The position numbers and the translations under genes are program-made. The notes below the pieces were generated by a model. That model was not told where the DNA came from and ran no database searches. It was given only the letters and a program-made list of their open reading frames with translations. Shown piece by piece: positions 45,374 to 53,688 of a DNA stretch of 64,000 bases (the stretch's first letter is position 1; each line of letters begins with the position of its first letter). Source of the DNA: Maribacter sp. 1_MG-2023 (GTDB lineage Bacteria > Bacteroidota > Bacteroidia > Flavobacteriales > Flavobacteriaceae); contig NZ_JAUOPN010000003.1 of the NCBI RefSeq assembly GCF_030547005.1, positions 62,001 through 126,000 on the forward strand. The letters run 5' to 3'.

Positions 45374-47428
45374 ATGAAATTGAAAACGAAAAATTTTGTA
45401 AAAGTTTTTGCTCTTGCAGCAGCTATTACCTTTGCCAGTTGTAGCAGTGATGATAATGATCCAGATAATGGACCAGATGCTGTAGCACCGACTTGTACCG
45501 ATGGTATAAAAAATGGTGATGAAACAGGAGTAGATTGTGGTGGATCTTGTACTGCTTGCGAAGTAACAAACCCAGAAGAAAGTACTGTTTTAACAGGAGA
45601 ATTAACTGAAGAAAGAACACTTGATGCGACTAAAACCTATTCATTAGAAAAAAATTATAGTATTGAAGCCGGAGCTAAATTAATTATACCTGCAGGAACC
45701 GTAATCAACGCAACTGTTGAAACAGGTGACGAAACTGAAACTTACATTGTCATACAAAGAGGTGGTGAAATAGATGTACAAGGTACAGCTGCTGCTCCAG
45801 TAACTATGCAATCTACAGGTGGTCAACCTGGTCAATGGGGTGGTCTAGTATTATTAGGTGATGCAACTACCACCGAAGGTGTTGATGCAACTGCTGAAGT
45901 TGGCAACTTTAAATATGGTGGATCTACAAATGATGATAATTCTGGTTCAATTTCGTATTTGATTATAAAGCATGCAGGTGCTCAAATTGATGCCAATTCA
46001 CAATATAACGGTCTTACGCTGTATGCTGTAGGTTCAGGTACAACTATTGACAATGTTGCTATGATCGACGGTGATGATGACGGTGTTGAGTTTTTTGGCG
46101 GAACTGTTTCTGCTTCTAACTTATACTTCGAAAACAACCAAGATGATTCTATTGACTGGACAGAAGGCTGGAACGGTACTGTTACCAATGCATATGTTCT
46201 TCATACTAAAGAAGGTTTCTCTACTGCGGTTGAAGCTGATAAAGCAAACGGAAATCCAAAGCTAATTAACTTTACTGCTGTTTCTACAGTAGGTGGTACT
46301 GCTTTACAATTTAAAAAGACTTCTGGAGCGACAATTACCGGACTTTCTTTGAGTGGTTACGAAACTTCAATTGATATGAAAGACGATGGTCCTTTGGCTA
46401 ACGTAATTATAGAAGGTGAAGCTGGTAACCCAGATACTAGCTACAATGCAAATGCAACAGTTGATATCGCAATTTTTGATTGGGTTAATACAGATGCAGC
46501 TGTTGGTAGCAGCATTTTAACAGGTAACTTAACTAGCGACCTTACTTTAGATGCAGGTATAAACTACTTCTTATCTAAAAACCTTAGTGTTGAAGATGGC
46601 GCTACGCTTACAATACCTGCAGGCACAAAAATTACTGCTCAGGTTGAGTCTGGCGACGAAACTGAAACTTATATTGTAGTACAAAAAGGCGGTATGATTT
46701 CAATAGAAGGTACTGCAGCTAACCCAGTAGTTATGACTTCTACAAATGATAACCCTGGTGATTGGGGCGGATTAGTGATTTTAGGCGATGCAACTACTAC
46801 TGAAGGTGTAGATGCAACTGCTGAAGTTGGAAACTTCAAATATGGTGGTACTACTGATGATGATAATTCTGGTTCAATTAGCTACTTGATAATTAAGAAT
46901 GCTGGTGCTCAAATTGATGCTGAATCTCAGTACAACGGACTTACACTTTACGCTGTAGGATCTGGAACAACTATTGACAATGTTGCTATGATCGATGGTG
47001 AAGATGACGGAGTTGAGTTCTTTGGCGGAACTGTTTCTGCTACTAACTTGTATTTCGAAAACAACCAAGATGATTCTATTGACTGGACAGAAGGTTGGAA
47101 CGGTACTGTTACAACGGCATACGTATTACATAGCGAAGAAGGTTTTTCTACTGCGGTTGAAGCTGATAAAGCAAACGGGAATCCGAAGTTAATTGACTTT
47201 ACTGCTGTATCAACTGTTGGAGGGACTGCTTTACAATTTAAAAAGACTTCTGGAGCTTCTTTAACAAATGTTAGCCTAGTTGGTTACACAACTAACGTTG
47301 ATATGAAAGATAACGGTCCATTAGCTAACGTACTTGTTGACGAGACTGCACTTACTACAGCTGAAGATGATGTTTTTAATGGAACTGCTGTAGATGTTGC
47401 AATTTTTACTTGGGCAACTGGTAACTAA
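45374..47428 (+). CDS. Lipoprotein with two long internal repeats
   Basis: This 684-residue lipoprotein has Cys in TFASCSSD as lipid site. The start chosen gives MKLKTKNFVKVFALAAA; an ATG three codons upstream is possible. CTDGIKNGDETGVDCGGSC followed by TAC is a Cys motif often seen near the N-terminus of flavobacterial surface lipoproteins. Two repeats of about 306-309 residues then fill the protein; each contains GDETETYIV, DWGG/QWGGLV(L/I)LGDATTTEGV, NQDDSIDWTEGWNGTV and FKKTSGA. The repeats look like right-handed beta-helix folds. The gene probably works with the TonB receptor 55 bases upstream. Ligand unknown. Confidence 0.85.
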   Translation: MKLKTKNFVKVFALAAAITFASCSSDDNDPDNGPDAVAPTCTDGIKNGDETGVDCGGSCTACEVTNPEESTVLTGELTEERTLDATKTYSLEKNYSIEAGAKLIIPAGTVINATVETGDETETYIVIQRGGEIDVQGTAAAPVTMQSTGGQPGQWGGLVLLGDATTTEGVDATAEVGNFKYGGSTNDDNSGSISYLIIKHAGAQIDANSQYNGLTLYAVGSGTTIDNVAMIDGDDDGVEFFGGTVSASNLYFENNQDDSIDWTEGWNGTVTNAYVLHTKEGFSTAVEADKANGNPKLINFTAVSTVGGTALQFKKTSGATITGLSLSGYETSIDMKDDGPLANVIIEGEAGNPDTSYNANATVDIAIFDWVNTDAAVGSSILTGNLTSDLTLDAGINYFLSKNLSVEDGATLTIPAGTKITAQVESGDETETYIVVQKGGMISIEGTAANPVVMTSTNDNPGDWGGLVILGDATTTEGVDATAEVGNFKYGGTTDDDNSGSISYLIIKNAGAQIDAESQYNGLTLYAVGSGTTIDNVAMIDGEDDGVEFFGGTVSATNLYFENNQDDSIDWTEGWNGTVTTAYVLHSEEGFSTAVEADKANGNPKLIDFTAVSTVGGTALQFKKTSGASLTNVSLVGYTTNVDMKDNGPLANVLVDETALTTAEDDVFNGTAVDVAIFTWATGN
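45581..46507 (+). repeat. Internal duplication, copy 1
   Basis: The first of two tandem coding repeats in the lipoprotein gene. It starts at STVLTGELTE and matches copy 2 over its whole length, most closely in the middle (about 45860-46330). Confidence 0.85.
46508..47425 (+). repeat. Internal duplication, copy 2
   Basis: The second tandem coding repeat, starting SSILTGNLTS. The middle part is nearly identical in protein to copy 1, while the last 40 residues differ. Confidence 0.85.
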
Positions 47429-47450
47429 ATAACAAGATTATAATTTAATT

Positions 47451-47478
47451 AAAAGCCCGCAAATTGCGGGCTTTTTTT
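47451..47478 (+). terminator. Rho-independent terminator
   Basis: AAAAGCCCGCAAATTGCGGG followed by CTTTTTTT forms a GC-rich stem with a T-run, 22 bases after the lipoprotein stop. It ends the receptor-lipoprotein unit. Confidence 0.93.
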
Positions 47479-47638
47479 GTTTAGAATAATTCTTACAATT
47501 AAAGACTACACGCTACTTAAAACCACAATAAAATAGGTAGTTAAGGTCATAAATAGTGTATTTCATCGATTATATTGCATTTCATCGATCTTTTCACAAT
47601 ATCTACTCTTACAAAAATAAAAAGGACTGTTAAATTCC

Positions 47639-47646
47639 TATATTTG
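47639..47646 (+). promoter_or_regulatory. Candidate -7 element for T9SS mini-protein 1
   Basis: TATATTTG fits TAnnTTTG and lies 27 bases before the chosen start. Confidence 0.45.
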
Positions 47647-47673
47647 TGGCATAGCATTTGTAACCAGCTATAT

Positions 47674-47982
47674 ATGAAGCACCTTTACCTAATCATCTTC
47701 TTTTTTGTTATTTCCTTCAGCTATGGACAAAGTACCCAAAGCAATGGAGATATTGATGGTTTTAGTATGTATCCAAATCCGGTTACTACAGGTAAAGTTT
47801 ATATTTCTACCAACCTTAACGCACCTAAAGAAATTTTCATCTACGATGTATTTGGTACATTATTATTGAAGACTACTATTTTAGGTAAAGAATTGAATCT
47901 TTCTGATTTAGACTCTGGTGTTTACGTATTGCGTGTTCTTGAAAAGAACAAGATGTGCACACGTAAGTTGATTGTTAAGTAA
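47674..47982 (+). CDS. T9SS-sorted mini-protein 1 (signal peptide plus sorting domain only)
   Basis: This 102-residue protein is read from the ATG giving MKHLYLIIFFFVISFSYGQ, a signal peptide. After about ten linker residues the rest is a type A T9SS sorting domain: FSMYPNPVTTGKVYIST, then IFIYDVFGTLLL, LNLSDLDSGVYVLRV and RKLIVK at the end. There is no space for a cargo domain. It may be a decoy, a surface anchor piece or a partner that works through the domain itself. A related gene follows. Confidence 0.85.
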   Translation: MKHLYLIIFFFVISFSYGQSTQSNGDIDGFSMYPNPVTTGKVYISTNLNAPKEIFIYDVFGTLLLKTTILGKELNLSDLDSGVYVLRVLEKNKMCTRKLIVK

Positions 47983-48125
47983 TAACTCCCTCTCTCTTTC
48001 TCGGTATTTTTAAAATTCACTATCGGTTAACTACACGTTTTTACGACGAATTACTTCGACTTTCTCATTGACCTACAAAAAATTTGGTTTCACAACATTT
48101 TCGGTGTTCAAGTTACACTTAACCA

Positions 48126-48133
48126 TACCTTTG
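48126..48133 (+). promoter_or_regulatory. Candidate -7 element for T9SS mini-protein 2
   Basis: TACCTTTG fits TAnnTTTG, 26 bases before the ATG. A nearly identical spacing occurs for mini-protein 1. Confidence 0.45.
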
Positions 48134-48159
48134 AAGTGTTGATCCCAAATCAATATCAA

Positions 48160-48483
48160 ATGAAGAAAATCTACTTTATGCTATTTATGGTAGTCTCCGT
48201 TGGCTTATACGCCCAAGACACTATAGATATAAACGACCTACGTAACGATGAAATTGCCGGATTCAAATTATACCCCAACCCAGTAATTGCTGATGTTGTT
48301 TATTTAACAACACAGAAAAACAGTATAAAAGAAGTTAGAGTTTATGATGTATTCGGAGAGCTAGTCTTAACCGAAAAATTGTCTGCAAAGGCTATGAATA
48401 TATCTAGACTTTCACCTGGCGTTTATGTTGTTCAAGTAACTGAAAACGAAAAATCAATTACCCGTAAGCTAGTGGTGAAATAA
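48160..48483 (+). CDS. T9SS-sorted mini-protein 2 (signal peptide plus sorting domain only)
   Basis: This 107-residue protein starts with MKKIYFMLFMVVSVGLYAQ, a signal peptide, then a short acidic linker (DTIDINDLRNDEIAG). The sorting domain follows: FKLYPNPVIADVVYLTT, VRVYDVFGELVLTEKL, ISRLSPGVYVVQV and TRKLVVK at the end. It is a paralogue of the gene before it, with YDVFG and GVYV shared, but differs in many positions. The ATG is preferred over the GTG eight codons upstream because it opens the signal peptide. Confidence 0.85.
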   Translation: MKKIYFMLFMVVSVGLYAQDTIDINDLRNDEIAGFKLYPNPVIADVVYLTTQKNSIKEVRVYDVFGELVLTEKLSAKAMNISRLSPGVYVVQVTENEKSITRKLVVK

Positions 48484-48531
48484 ATAACCTACATATGTTC
48501 ATCTCAAAACAATTAAAATAATTTGGTTCAG

Positions 48532-48539
48532 TACCTTTG
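48532..48539 (+). promoter_or_regulatory. Candidate -7 element for the LuxE-like gene
   Basis: TACCTTTG fits TAnnTTTG and lies 18 bases before the ATG. Confidence 0.4.
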
Positions 48540-48557
48540 CCTTAATTGGTACCGAAC

Positions 48558-49535
48558 ATGAAGCATAATGCTATTTTTGATATACAAACAGAAGGGGATT
48601 TTCTAACCCAAGCATTGCGTATATTCAAGCTTCAATACGACAACAACGCAGTCTACCACGATTTTTGTACTTATTTAAATGTGAAACCAGATGCTGTTCA
48701 AACTTTAGAACAAATTCCTTTTTTACCTATAGAATTCTTTAAGTCTAAAGAAATTCTTAGCACGACCAATACACCAGAAATAACATTTACCAGTAGCGGC
48801 ACAACAGGTAATGAAACTAGTAAGCACTTTGTTACCGACTTAAGTCTATACGAGCAGAGCTACCTAAAGGCTTTTAACCACTTTTACGGCGATATTGCCG
48901 ACTATTGTGTTCTTGCTCTTTTACCATCCTATTTAGAACGTACAGGCTCTTCTTTGATTTATATGGCCGATGATCTGATTAAAAAATCGCATCACCCAGA
49001 AAGCGGTTTCTTTTTAAATGAATACGAACAACTGCACGAGCTACTACTTGAGCTTCAAAAAACGGACACTAAAATATTGATTATAGGTGTTTCTTTTGCT
49101 TTGCTTGAGTTTACCGAGCAATACCAAATGTCTTTAAACAATACCATTATTATGGAAACTGGTGGTATGAAAGGTCGTAGAAAAGAAATTGTACGCCAAG
49201 AATTACATCAATTACTATCAACAGGATTCGGAGTTCAAAATATACATTCTGAATACGGAATGACAGAACTTTTATCGCAAGCATATTCTCAAGGAAACGG
49301 CGTTTTCGATTGCCCAGCTTGGATGAAGATTTTAGTACGAGATACCGAAGACCCACTTAGCTATTTAAACAATGGCAAGTCTGGCGGAATCAATGTAATC
49401 GATTTGGCAAATATCAATTCTTGCTCCTTTATCGCTACTCAAGATTTAGGTAAAATAAACCAAGACGGCACTTTTGAAATTATCGGAAGATTCGATAATT
49501 CTGATATTAGAGGGTGCAATTTGATGGTACTGTAG
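48558..49535 (+). CDS. LuxE-like acyl-protein synthetase / acyl transferase
   Basis: This 325-residue protein is related to the LuxE family of adenylate-forming enzymes. ITFTSSGTTGNETSKH is the nucleotide-binding loop, METGGMKGRRKEI and HSEYGMTELLSQAY are further family motifs, and EIIGRFDNSDIRGCNLMVL forms the end. LuxE activates fatty acids, but no luxCD genes are near, so the role here is different, perhaps in loading an acyl or aryl group on a protein. The start is the ATG, not the TTG four codons before. The next gene begins about 90 bases later on the same strand. Confidence 0.8.
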   Translation: MKHNAIFDIQTEGDFLTQALRIFKLQYDNNAVYHDFCTYLNVKPDAVQTLEQIPFLPIEFFKSKEILSTTNTPEITFTSSGTTGNETSKHFVTDLSLYEQSYLKAFNHFYGDIADYCVLALLPSYLERTGSSLIYMADDLIKKSHHPESGFFLNEYEQLHELLLELQKTDTKILIIGVSFALLEFTEQYQMSLNNTIIMETGGMKGRRKEIVRQELHQLLSTGFGVQNIHSEYGMTELLSQAYSQGNGVFDCPAWMKILVRDTEDPLSYLNNGKSGGINVIDLANINSCSFIATQDLGKINQDGTFEIIGRFDNSDIRGCNLMVL

Positions 49536-49624
49536 GTTATTACATTTATACGTTTTACAAAAGCGCTACGTTGTTTACTTAAGATATTTCTTACTTATAC
49601 CATATTTAACGTAAACAAGAATTA

Positions 49625-52144
49625 ATGCGCCTTCATATTTATATCTTTCTTTTCTTACTTGCATCTCTTTTCGCAAACGCTCAACAAGCAAAAAAAACCT
49701 CAACTCCTAATTGGGTTACTCCTATATCAATTACAAACAAAAAAGACGCTAAAGAAGAAGGCGCCTACAAGTACTTGTTATTAGATTATCAAGATAATTT
49801 AATTAAAAAAGAACAGTTTGTTCACTATGCTTTTAAAATTTTGAATAGTGATGGTATTCAGGAAATGTCTGACATTAGCGCATCTTACGACCCAGAATAT
49901 CAAACAATAGAATTCCATAAAGCACAAGTTATTCGAAATGGTGAAATCATTGATAAATTAAAAAAATCATTTATAAACACCTTTCAAAGAGAAACCAATT
50001 TAGAACGTTCACTATATGACGGGTCATTAACTTCTGTTATTAACCTATCAGATATTCGTGTTGATGACATCATTGAATATTCTTACTCTATCAAAGGTTT
50101 TAATCCCATAAATGAAGACAATTATTCTAACCTTATCTATGAGGAATATACCACACCAGTTAATAGTGTTTATAATAGAATTTTAACCGATTCTAACAAC
50201 CCCATCACATATAAAACGTTTAACGGCGCTAATGAACCGAAAGTAAATAACACCACTTTAGGCAAAGAATATACTTGGATAAATAATAGTGGTGAATATG
50301 TAACTTATGATAGTAACACCCCTTATTGGTATAACTCACAAAAGCGTATTTCTGTATCAACCTTTAATAATTGGAAAAGTGTCGTAGAGTTAATGACGCC
50401 ATATTACAAATTTCCTAAAGAACATTTGAAGAACCCTATAACTATAGATAAAGAGCTAGATTCTAAACAAGATGTTATTATCAAGCTTATTAGGTTTGTG
50501 CAAGATGATATTCGCTATTTAGGGTTTGAATCTGGTATTGGAGCCTTTAAACCTACTAAACCTGATGTCGTATTAGATCGTAGATACGGCGATTGCAAAG
50601 ACAAATCTTTACTACTGGCGACTTTATTACAAAACCAAGGTGTTAGTTCTTTTCCTATTTTGGTCAACACAAAATCAAGTGAAAATTTAGATAAATTTTT
50701 GCCTAGCCACCTAATGTTCGACCATTGTATTGTCTACTTCGAACATGGCGGTGAGGAGTATTTCGTAGACCCTACTATTTCTAGCCAAGGCGGTAACCTT
50801 TATCATTTATACACACCCGATTATAAAAAGGGACTACTACTAAAAGAGGGTAGTACAGCATTAAAAAAGATACCGCACAAAACTAATTCGCGTATTAGAA
50901 TTGTTGAAGATATAACCGTAAACAAAATTGGCGGTGACGCGAAATTTGAAGTAAAAACAGAATACTTTGGCAGTAGAGCAGATAATACCAGAGCCTATTT
51001 TAAAAACAATAAGGAAGAAAGTATAAATAAAGAATATCTAAATTTCTATAGTAGTTTATACCCTTCAATTTCTTCAAGTGAAAAAGTAACTTATTTAGAT
51101 GACTCAAGACCATGGGAAAATATATTTACCACAAACGAATACTATGATATTGAAGGTCTTTGGAGCACGATAGAAAACGATGAAACTATCTACTTTGATA
51201 CCAATTCACTAGTCTTAGACGGATTAATTAGCTACAATAATTCTTTAGAAAGAGAAATGCCATATAGTGCTGGAGCTCCTTTTAGTTTTACACAAACTAC
51301 ACGCATATTATTACCAGAACCTTGGTCATTAAATTTAAAAGACATCAAAATAGATAATGATTATTACAGCTTTTCGAAGACGATTAAGCAAACAGGGAAC
51401 ATGATAACTTTAAATTATGAATATGAATTAAAGAAAGATGTTATACCAGCTGCCGATACACGATCATTTATTAAAGAACATGACGATCTTAGAGATAAAA
51501 TTGGATTACAACTAACCTATGGCGATAACGAATCGGAGTCGGGAATTAGTTGGTTATCCATTTTTATAATGTTATTATCAACTGCATTAAGCATCTTTTT
51601 CGCTATTAAACTTTACAAAAGCTACAACCCAAAAAAGGACGAAGAAGCATCTTTACCCGGACAAGAATTTGGAGGCTGGTTAATTCTTCCATTAATCGGT
51701 TTAGTTCTGACACCTGTTATACTCATTTATAATATTTACCAAAATGGGTATTTTGATAAAACTATTTGGGACGGTTTCGAATATGCCGGTTATGAAAATG
51801 CAAAAATGCTAGAAGCATACTTAGGTTTTGAGCTCTTCTATAATTTTACCTTCTTAACATTCGCTGTATTAACCATACTCTTGTTTTTACAAAAAAGAAC
51901 AGCTGCCCCAAAAATGATGATCATATTTTATGGTTGCAATTTGGGTATTACGTTAATCGAAAGCTTTCTTATGAATCAATTCGATATTCCCGACCCTACA
52001 GCAACTTCAGATATTTTTAAAGCCATTATTTCTTCTGCTATCTGGATACCTTATTTTCTGAATTCTGAAAGGGTTAAAAATACTTTTGTGAATACCTATA
52101 GCAATAAGGAGTCTGAAATTGAAGAATTGCAATTAAAAATATAA
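49625..52144 (+). CDS. DUF3857 - transglutaminase - DUF2569 membrane protein
   Basis: This 839-residue protein has a signal peptide (about 1-19), a DUF3857 domain (about 50-250) and a transglutaminase-like domain with a complete Cys-His-Asp set: C324 in RRYGDCKDKSLLLA, H367 in FDHCIVYF and D382 in FVDPT. A beta-rich part follows, then a helix near 645-665. The C-terminal DUF2569-like membrane part (about 675-815, GGWLILPLIGLVLTP) has four or so helices. The active part faces the periplasm. Similar two-domain exported proteins are common in Bacteroidota; the DUF2569 addition is less so. The role is unknown; possible peptide cleavage or cross-linking. Confidence 0.85.
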   Translation: MRLHIYIFLFLLASLFANAQQAKKTSTPNWVTPISITNKKDAKEEGAYKYLLLDYQDNLIKKEQFVHYAFKILNSDGIQEMSDISASYDPEYQTIEFHKAQVIRNGEIIDKLKKSFINTFQRETNLERSLYDGSLTSVINLSDIRVDDIIEYSYSIKGFNPINEDNYSNLIYEEYTTPVNSVYNRILTDSNNPITYKTFNGANEPKVNNTTLGKEYTWINNSGEYVTYDSNTPYWYNSQKRISVSTFNNWKSVVELMTPYYKFPKEHLKNPITIDKELDSKQDVIIKLIRFVQDDIRYLGFESGIGAFKPTKPDVVLDRRYGDCKDKSLLLATLLQNQGVSSFPILVNTKSSENLDKFLPSHLMFDHCIVYFEHGGEEYFVDPTISSQGGNLYHLYTPDYKKGLLLKEGSTALKKIPHKTNSRIRIVEDITVNKIGGDAKFEVKTEYFGSRADNTRAYFKNNKEESINKEYLNFYSSLYPSISSSEKVTYLDDSRPWENIFTTNEYYDIEGLWSTIENDETIYFDTNSLVLDGLISYNNSLEREMPYSAGAPFSFTQTTRILLPEPWSLNLKDIKIDNDYYSFSKTIKQTGNMITLNYEYELKKDVIPAADTRSFIKEHDDLRDKIGLQLTYGDNESESGISWLSIFIMLLSTALSIFFAIKLYKSYNPKKDEEASLPGQEFGGWLILPLIGLVLTPVILIYNIYQNGYFDKTIWDGFEYAGYENAKMLEAYLGFELFYNFTFLTFAVLTILLFLQKRTAAPKMMIIFYGCNLGITLIESFLMNQFDIPDPTATSDIFKAIISSAIWIPYFLNSERVKNTFVNTYSNKESEIEELQLKI

Positions 52145-52149
52145 GAGAT

Positions 52150-52599
52150 TTATTTCTTTGAAAGCGAATAATCTAAACCAGGTCCATCGCACGCCATCCA
52201 CAGGCTAGAAATCATAGTTGAATTTCTGTACATTAAAAGCTCTTTACTATCACCTGTACAATTACCTGCTAGTTCATTACCGGTTTCAAAATTAAGTTCT
52301 AGGTAGTGATTAAGATCATTTTCATATTCTACGACCTCAAAACTACCCGTAGCCTCAACTAGCTCATCACCAATAGTTCTTGATTTTACAAAAGTACCTT
52401 CTGGTGAGAAAATATAATATTCTTGCCATTCCATTTCTTCGCCTGTAGTTTCTGAATTTTGAAAACTGCCAGACATTTGAGTTAACTCCCATTTTTGTTC
52501 TGAAAATACAAATTGTGTTGACTCTAAACCGAAGTCATCGTCATTAGCACAAGAGGCAAGAAAAACTAGAAACAAGAACAAAAGGGCATATCTTTCCAT
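52150..52599 (-). CDS. Small lipoprotein, possibly lipocalin-like
   Basis: This 149-residue protein has signal MERYALLFLFLVFLASCAND, with a lipid site in LASC. The pattern KWELTQMSGSF followed by YYIFSPEGTFVKSRTIG and a closing stretch of beta strands resembles lipocalin-like or META-type small lipoproteins. Two Cys pairs (NCTGDS, WMACDGPG) may form a disulfide. Convergent with the transglutaminase gene, 5 bases between stops. Function unknown. Confidence 0.72.
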   Translation of the reverse strand: MERYALLFLFLVFLASCANDDDFGLESTQFVFSEQKWELTQMSGSFQNSETTGEEMEWQEYYIFSPEGTFVKSRTIGDELVEATGSFEVVEYENDLNHYLELNFETGNELAGNCTGDSKELLMYRNSTMISSLWMACDGPGLDYSLSKK

Positions 52600-52668
52600 A
52601 GCACGAAGACTTTTAACTAATTACAAGATACCCAACTTAGCAAATAGTTGCGTTAAGGCATTATTAAA

Positions 52669-53202
52669 TTAAAGTCCTATTATTTTGGCATCGACGAAAA
52701 AGGTAGAATTTACTTCCAACTCATGGTCCGTACTCATTAATTCATCGGTAACGGTGTTCAATCGTAAACTGAATTCATCACTCTTAATATATTCTTTTAA
52801 ATCTGCATCTGAGGTATCTAAAGTTATTTTATTACCAGCATCTTCAGGAACTTCGTCTAAACTTGCAATTCTAATTTCTTCTAATCCATCCGCAGAGATA
52901 TATACCTCTATCGAATTTAAAAAGCTGAAATCAGTACTTTCTGGCGAAATTATAACCAATTCTAATTCGGTCAACTTTATTTCTTCAATAAGGTCTTTTC
53001 GGGTATCGTTTACTTCAAAAGTAGATTCTGAATTCGTCTCCATTTCCGCAGTAAATACATCGAAAGGTAAATCAATTACTGCCGAAGAAGGTATGGTAGC
53101 GCGTTGGCTATATTCCATATCAAACTTTGTCAACTCATCGAGCTTATCGCAAGCCGTAAATAATGTAAACAAACAGATAACAGCAATACTCTTCTTATAC
53201 AT
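52669..53202 (-). CDS. Lipoprotein of unknown function
   Basis: This 177-residue protein starts MYKKSIAVICLFTLFTACDK, a lipoprotein signal (FTAC). The mature part is acidic and looks beta-rich, with regular Ile/Val-Glu alternation (VIDLPFDVFTAEMETNSEST, SIEVYISADGLEEIRIASLD). No domain is recognised. It is the middle one of three small lipoprotein genes on this strand. The opposite strand holds an open frame of similar length, taken as a shadow. Confidence 0.7.
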   Translation of the reverse strand: MYKKSIAVICLFTLFTACDKLDELTKFDMEYSQRATIPSSAVIDLPFDVFTAEMETNSESTFEVNDTRKDLIEEIKLTELELVIISPESTDFSFLNSIEVYISADGLEEIRIASLDEVPEDAGNKITLDTSDADLKEYIKSDEFSLRLNTVTDELMSTDHELEVNSTFFVDAKIIGL

Positions 53203-53279
53203 AATTTGGGGTTTATGCTAACAAACGCTATTATAAAAGAAATATTTAAAAATAGCTACTCTAAATGACGTGCTCTTTC

Positions 53280-53663
53280 TTAGCGCGTAAAAACAAAAGT
53301 CACCTCATCATCTGCAATATCAGGATTGTCTTCATACGTAAGTGTAAGTTGCTCACCTCTAGTTTCGAAAAAGTACACAGATCCGTCAGAAAAATTGATT
53401 CTATTAGCTTGTCCGCCATAAAAATGCTCTCCATTTTCTCTAAAAAAAATGTATTCACTTTCATTAGAAACCGTAACCATGGCTCTTCTTGAATCAAAAT
53501 TAATCGTAGTCAAAGAAAAATCTACATCTTCCCCGAAGCTACAATAACAAGCAACATTTGAAAGTATCCAATCGCCTTCTAAAGCCATATCTTCTATTAT
53601 GCGATCATCATCACTACAAGAAATAAATAACAAGAACAATACTGCTACAAGTTTCAACTTCAT
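53280..53663 (-). CDS. Small lipoprotein, possibly lipocalin-like
   Basis: This 127-residue protein has signal MKLKLVAVLFLLFISCSDDD (FISC lipid site). The mature part has LEGDWILSNVACYCSFGEDV, then repeated short strands ending VTFVFTR. The GDW start and closing strand suggest a small beta-barrel of the lipocalin-like type. It follows tyrS on the same strand reading direction but has its own signal. Function unknown. Confidence 0.7.
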   Translation of the reverse strand: MKLKLVAVLFLLFISCSDDDRIIEDMALEGDWILSNVACYCSFGEDVDFSLTTINFDSRRAMVTVSNESEYIFFRENGEHFYGGQANRINFSDGSVYFFETRGEQLTLTYEDNPDIADDEVTFVFTR

Positions 53664-53688
53664 AAAATACAGTCTAAAAAAGATTTAT

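Noticed and set aside
45374-47428. Two separate genes or an assembly duplication
   Set aside because: The frame is continuous and the two halves differ at many bases including silent ones, so it is a real internal duplication within one protein.
48558-49535. Bioluminescence operon
   Set aside because: Only a LuxE-like gene is present; no luxA, luxB, luxC or luxD nearby.
52685-53221. 178-codon open frame on the + strand opposite a lipoprotein gene
   Set aside because: It is the mirror of the 52669-53202 gene, which has a proper lipoprotein signal; the + frame translates to Ser/Lys-rich text without domains.
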